A stretch of DNA of 7,214 nt from a bacterium (GTDB taxonomy: Bacteria; Desulfobacterota; Binatia; UBA12015): the NCBI GenBank assembly GCA_018970825.1, contig JAGWVP010000157.1, forward strand, positions 1 to 7,214, given 5' to 3'. The position numbers were made by a program, and so were the translations under genes. Each line of letters opens with the position of its first letter. Positions within the stretch are counted from its first letter, which is position 1. The notes beneath the pieces were generated by a model that saw only the letters and a program-made list of their open reading frames with translations, had not been told where the DNA came from and searched no databases. Shown here in pieces: positions 5,078 through 7,214 of this stretch.

Positions 5078-6539
5078 AGTGCAACTGGTAGGCCGGCGAC
5101 TGCATCACCAGCACGAAGAGCCCGTGGATCTTGCGTCGCACCTGCTCGTCGCTCGACAGGTCGACCGGACCGCCGAGAAAGCCCCGGAAGGCCGCGATCT
5201 CCGCGGGCGACAGGTCGTCCTTCACGCCGAGGTACTCGGTGACGGCGTCGACCACGACGGCGGGATCGCCCGAGGCCGGCGAGACGAGGGCGAGAGGAGC
5301 GAACCCCTCGGCCCAGCGGGCCGCGACGTCCCGAACGAAGGCATGCCGGGCGAGCAGCGTCGCACTGCTGATCCAGCTCGACTCCCAGTCCCAGCCGAAC
5401 ACGCTCGGCGGCTCGAGCACGGTCTGGCCCATGTTGCGCAGGTGGTCGAGGAGACCGCCGTACTGGCCGCCCGGGACGTACTTGTACTTGCCCTTCGGCT
5501 TCATCGCGAGCACCCTCATCGTGCCGACCGCGACGTCGACCGGCCAGCGCACGGACTTGCGGCCTCGATCCGACAGGCTGTCGAAGAACCGGTCGTGGAC
5601 GAGGATCTCGCGCACGAGAGCACCGACGTTCCAGCGGGTCGTGAAGCCCGAGCGCAGGATCACCTCGTCGATCGCGTCGAGTTCCACCGACGGCGTCGCC
5701 ACCTGCGCGAATCTTCCCCCGACGAAGAACTCGAAGAGGCGCTTCGCGAGCCTTCGCGCGACGGTGTTCTCGCCCTCCCAGTCGCGGTGCCGGAAGATGA
5801 CGTCCACCACCTGGTCGATCTCGGTCTCACCCTCGCCCGCCTGGGAGAAGCTCGCGCCGCCCGGCCCGAACCCTCCGGTCGACCGGTAGACGACCTTCGG
5901 GCCGCGCTCGGTTCCGAATTCCGAGTCGTAGTCGTGCGCCCAGTCCCGGAAGACCGGCTTCGTGCGCGAGTAGCTCCAGCCGGTGAAGGCCCGCGCGATC
6001 TGGACGATGTCCGCCTGCGTGTAGTTCTCGTCGCCCTCGCCGCCGCGCAGGTTCTTCGTCCCGAGCGTGAACAGTTCCTGGAGCTCGCGCGCGTAATTCT
6101 CGTTCGGGATCTCCTTCTCGTTGCGGGTCGTGTCGAGGAACTCGATCATCGCGGGATCGCGGTTGATCCCCTTCACCATGCTCCGGAAGTCGCCGACGCA
6201 GTTGAGGCGCAGGAACTGGTTCTGCTGCGCCATCAGCTTGACCGACTGGACCTTCGAGTAGGCGGTCGCGAAGTGGTCGTGCCAGAAGAGCGTCATCTTC
6301 TCGGCGAGCGGCTGGGTCGTCTTGAGCATCCAGCCGAACCAGGCGTCGTGGACGTTCGAGAAGTACCGGCCGCCGGGCTTGAAGCCCTTGGGCCGGAACG
6401 CGACGAGCCGGTCCGCGGCGGCGCCGACCGTCGAGGCGGAGGAGAGCAGCCGGTCGATCTCGGCGGGCGTCACCCCGAACGACGTCCGTCGCAGCAGGTG
6501 GCGCGCCTTCGCCCGCGTGAGTGCGTCGCTCTCGGCCAT
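5076..6539 (-). CDS. DUF1800 family protein
   Basis: A 487-residue, full-length-looking member of the DUF1800 family. Family motifs in order: ARHLLRRTSFGVTPAEID near the N terminus (12-29), KMTLFWHDHFAT with the W-H-x-H core (81-92; His87, His89), NENYARELQELFTLG (146-160), IARAFTGW (181-188), GQTVLEPPSVFGWDW (371-385) and the C-terminal VMQSPAYQLH (478-487). The molecular role is unknown; the family is repeatedly found next to DUF1501, as here, implying a shared process. Unlike its partner it shows no signal peptide or membrane segment from this start. The ATG at 6539 is preferred because GGGGGAG lies 5 nt upstream and the family motif begins about 12 residues later. The frame stays open upstream to 6863, but that part is low-complexity Arg/Pro/Ala sequence overlapping the divergent gene. 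It is the first gene of the operon, with a candidate promoter about 80-105 bp upstream. Confidence 0.93.
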   Translation of the reverse strand: MAESDALTRAKARHLLRRTSFGVTPAEIDRLLSSASTVGAAADRLVAFRPKGFKPGGRYFSNVHDAWFGWMLKTTQPLAEKMTLFWHDHFATAYSKVQSVKLMAQQNQFLRLNCVGDFRSMVKGINRDPAMIEFLDTTRNEKEIPNENYARELQELFTLGTKNLRGGEGDENYTQADIVQIARAFTGWSYSRTKPVFRDWAHDYDSEFGTERGPKVVYRSTGGFGPGGASFSQAGEGETEIDQVVDVIFRHRDWEGENTVARRLAKRLFEFFVGGRFAQVATPSVELDAIDEVILRSGFTTRWNVGALVREILVHDRFFDSLSDRGRKSVRWPVDVAVGTMRVLAMKPKGKYKYVPGGQYGGLLDHLRNMGQTVLEPPSVFGWDWESSWISSATLLARHAFVRDVAARWAEGFAPLALVSPASGDPAVVVDAVTEYLGVKDDLSPAEIAAFRGFLGGPVDLSSDEQVRRKIHGLFVLVMQSPAYQLH

Positions 6540-6544
6540 GCGAT

Positions 6545-6551
6545 CTCCCCC
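6545..6551 (-). promoter_or_regulatory. Ribosome binding site of DUF1800
   Basis: On the minus strand GGGGGAG ends 5 nt before the ATG at 6539. It decides this start over the longer open frame extending upstream. Confidence 0.6.
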
Positions 6552-6562
6552 GTCCCCGCGGA

Positions 6563-6588
6563 GCGCCCGGAGTTCCTCCGCCGGGCGC
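6563..6588. promoter_or_regulatory. Leader hairpin or operator upstream of DUF1800
   Basis: The perfect 8-bp arms GCGCCCGG (6563-6570) and CCGGGCGC (6581-6588) surround a 10-nt loop, 23 bp upstream of the DUF1800 ATG. If transcription starts near 6608 from the promoter proposed upstream, the structure lies in the 5' leader between the transcription start and the ribosome binding site. It could be an operator, a stabilising hairpin or simply GC-rich background. Confidence 0.3.
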
Positions 6589-6614
6589 GGACGACGACTC
6601 CGCCGCCCGGGGTG

Positions 6615-6644
6615 ACACTGGGCCCCCGGCCACGGCCGCGTCAA
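6615..6644 (-). promoter_or_regulatory. Candidate sigma70-like promoter for the DUF1800-DUF1501 operon
   Basis: On the minus strand TTGACG (6644-6639) is a close match to the -35 consensus. It is followed after 18 nt by CAGTGT (6620-6615), a weak -10. Transcription would begin near 6608, leaving a leader of about 70 nt containing the hairpin. The -10 is poor, so this remains a candidate. Confidence 0.35.
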
Positions 6645-6779
6645 GGATCTTCCTGCGCCGCCCGGTCGCCGCGCGCTCCGCGGGAGAGCCGGAACCCGGC
6701 AGCGGCCGGCCCGATTGCCCGGAGATGCAGAGCCCCGCGCGGGTCGAGCGCGGACCTGTCGCCGGCGGTGCCGTCGCGC

Positions 6780-6785
6780 TACGCG
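6780..6785 (+). promoter_or_regulatory. Possible -10 element placing the start of transcription at the MDR start codon
   Basis: TACGCG lies 8 bases before the ATG at 6794, and no Shine-Dalgarno is visible between them. If it is a -10 box, the transcript would be leaderless or nearly so. No good -35 is seen at the expected distance, so confidence is low. Confidence 0.2.
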
Positions 6786-6793
6786 TCCCACCC

Positions 6794-7214
6794 ATGGAAG
6801 CCATCGTGCTCGTCGCCCACGGCCCTGCCGACCGCGCCTTCGAGCGGCGGGAACTCCCGACACCCGCGCCCGGCCCCGGAGAGGTGCGGATCGCGGTCGA
6901 GGCCTTCGGACTCAACTACGCCGACGTCTCCGCGCGACTCGGCACCTACCCCGACGCCCCGCCGCTTCCGGGCGTCGTCGGCTACGAGGTCGTCGGCCGC
7001 GTCGACGCGCTCGGCGCGGGCGTGACCGGGTTTTCGCCGGGCGAGCGCGTCGCGGCGCTCACGCGCTTCGGCGGATACGCGACCTCGGCCGTGACCGACG
7101 CACGCGCCACGGTCGCGATCCCCGACGACATGGACCCCGGCGTCGCGGTCGCGATCCCGACGCAGGGCTCGACCGCATGGTGGTGCGCGGAGGAGATGGT
7201 TCGACTGCACGAAG
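6794..7214 (+). CDS. Quinone oxidoreductase-like MDR protein (N-terminal part)
   Basis: The frame opens at ATG 6794 and runs through the right edge without a stop, giving the first 140 residues of a protein likely to be about 320-340 aa. It is the GroES-like catalytic domain of the medium-chain dehydrogenase/reductase superfamily. Visible motifs are PAPGPGEVRIAVEAFGLNYA (24-43), DVSARLGTYPDAPPLPGVVG (44-63), YEVVGRVDALGAGV (64-77), PGERVAAL (82-89) and the beginning of the cofactor domain at AIPTQGSTAWW (120-130). The Cys and His ligands of zinc alcohol dehydrogenases are absent (the position after GLNYAD is not Cys), so it belongs to the zinc-independent QOR/VAT1-like group. Members reduce quinones, enones or enoyl thioesters with NADPH; the cofactor-binding loop is beyond the window. 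It is divergent from the DUF1800 operon and has no clear ribosome binding site. Confidence 0.9.
   Translation, partial: MEAIVLVAHGPADRAFERRELPTPAPGPGEVRIAVEAFGLNYADVSARLGTYPDAPPLPGVVGYEVVGRVDALGAGVTGFSPGERVAALTRFGGYATSAVTDARATVAIPDDMDPGVAVAIPTQGSTAWWCAEEMVRLHE

Larger units (their letters stand above)
6540..6793. other. Divergent intergenic region between DUF1800 and the MDR gene
   Basis: These 254 bp carry the DUF1800 ribosome binding site, a hairpin, a candidate minus-strand promoter and, at the right end, a possible plus-strand -10 (TACGCG at 6780-6785). Several GC palindromes also occur, for example CCCGCGCGGG at 6734-6743. Open frames crossing the region on both strands read as low-complexity Arg/Pro/Ala sequence with no family resemblance, so I regard it as non-coding. 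Confidence 0.55.

Noticed and set aside
3506..5242. A 578-codon open frame on the plus strand opposite DUF1501
   Set aside because: It is antisense to a well-supported gene. Its translation is Arg/Glu/Val/Asp-rich with no family motif, as expected from the complementary frame of a high-GC coding sequence.
6734..6743. Palindrome CCCGCGCGGG in the divergent gap
   Set aside because: Short G/C-only palindromes are expected often at about 70% GC, and it is not positioned near a start codon or promoter element that I can defend.
6540..6863. Upstream extension of DUF1800 from an ATG at 6863
   Set aside because: The extra 108 residues are Arg/Pro/Ala low complexity, overlap the divergent MDR gene and precede a better start that has its own ribosome binding site.
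5052..7025. A 657-codon open frame on the plus strand opposite DUF1800
   Set aside because: It is antisense to DUF1800 and then out of frame with the MDR gene. Its composition is biased and it carries no recognisable domain.
1..7214. Search for a CRISPR array, tRNA, insertion sequence, phage genes or a defence or biosynthetic cluster
   Set aside because: No regularly spaced repeats, cloverleaf-like sequence, transposase or integrase motifs, or defence or biosynthetic domains are visible; the genes found are housekeeping-like or uncharacterised families.

Overview
The window is about 7.2 kb of very GC-rich (roughly 70%) bacterial DNA, packed with genes and showing strong G/C bias at third codon positions. 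The mix of genes (a DUF1800/DUF1501 pair with a Tat signal, an ACAD10/11-type acyl-CoA dehydrogenase, a membrane di-iron hydroxylase and a histone-H1-like basic tail) suggests an uncultured, lipid-metabolising Gram-negative bacterium, for example from the Myxococcota/Binatota-like former Deltaproteobacteria. That assignment is inference from gene content; no marker gene is present.

Layout, left to right. (1) The 3' end of a plus-strand gene with a Lys/Arg/Ala/Pro-rich tail (3-248). (2) A minus-strand fatty acid hydroxylase-superfamily membrane protein (about 245-964), tail to tail with the first gene and overlapping its stop codon. (3) A divergently transcribed plus-strand acyl-CoA dehydrogenase (1089-2300). 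(4) Only 12 bp further, the end of a minus-strand SGNH/GDSL-like hydrolase (2313-3479) with an N-terminal membrane anchor. (5) A minus-strand operon read from right to left: DUF1800 (5076-6539), then DUF1501 (3608-5062), 13 bp apart, with the second gene's Shine-Dalgarno overlapping the first gene's stop codon. (6) A divergent 254-bp gap with a candidate promoter and a leader hairpin. (7) The start of a plus-strand quinone-oxidoreductase-like MDR gene (6794 to the right edge, truncated by the window).

How the genes may work together: the hydroxylase, acyl-CoA dehydrogenase and MDR oxidoreductase all fit lipid or acyl-chain metabolism, but they are separate transcription units and nothing ties them to one pathway. 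The DUF1800-DUF1501 pair is the one clear functional unit. Such pairs recur in many bacteria with no settled biochemical role. Here the DUF1501 protein has a Tat signal and conserved Asp/His/Glu motifs, while DUF1800 has no obvious signal. The SGNH gene lies downstream on the same strand, separated by 128 bp that contain a hairpin, so it may or may not be co-transcribed.

I see no transposase, CRISPR array, tRNA, rRNA, phage gene or defence system. The other long open frames are antisense or out-of-frame shadows produced by the high GC. The window reads as an ordinary chromosomal region with a few points worth checking.
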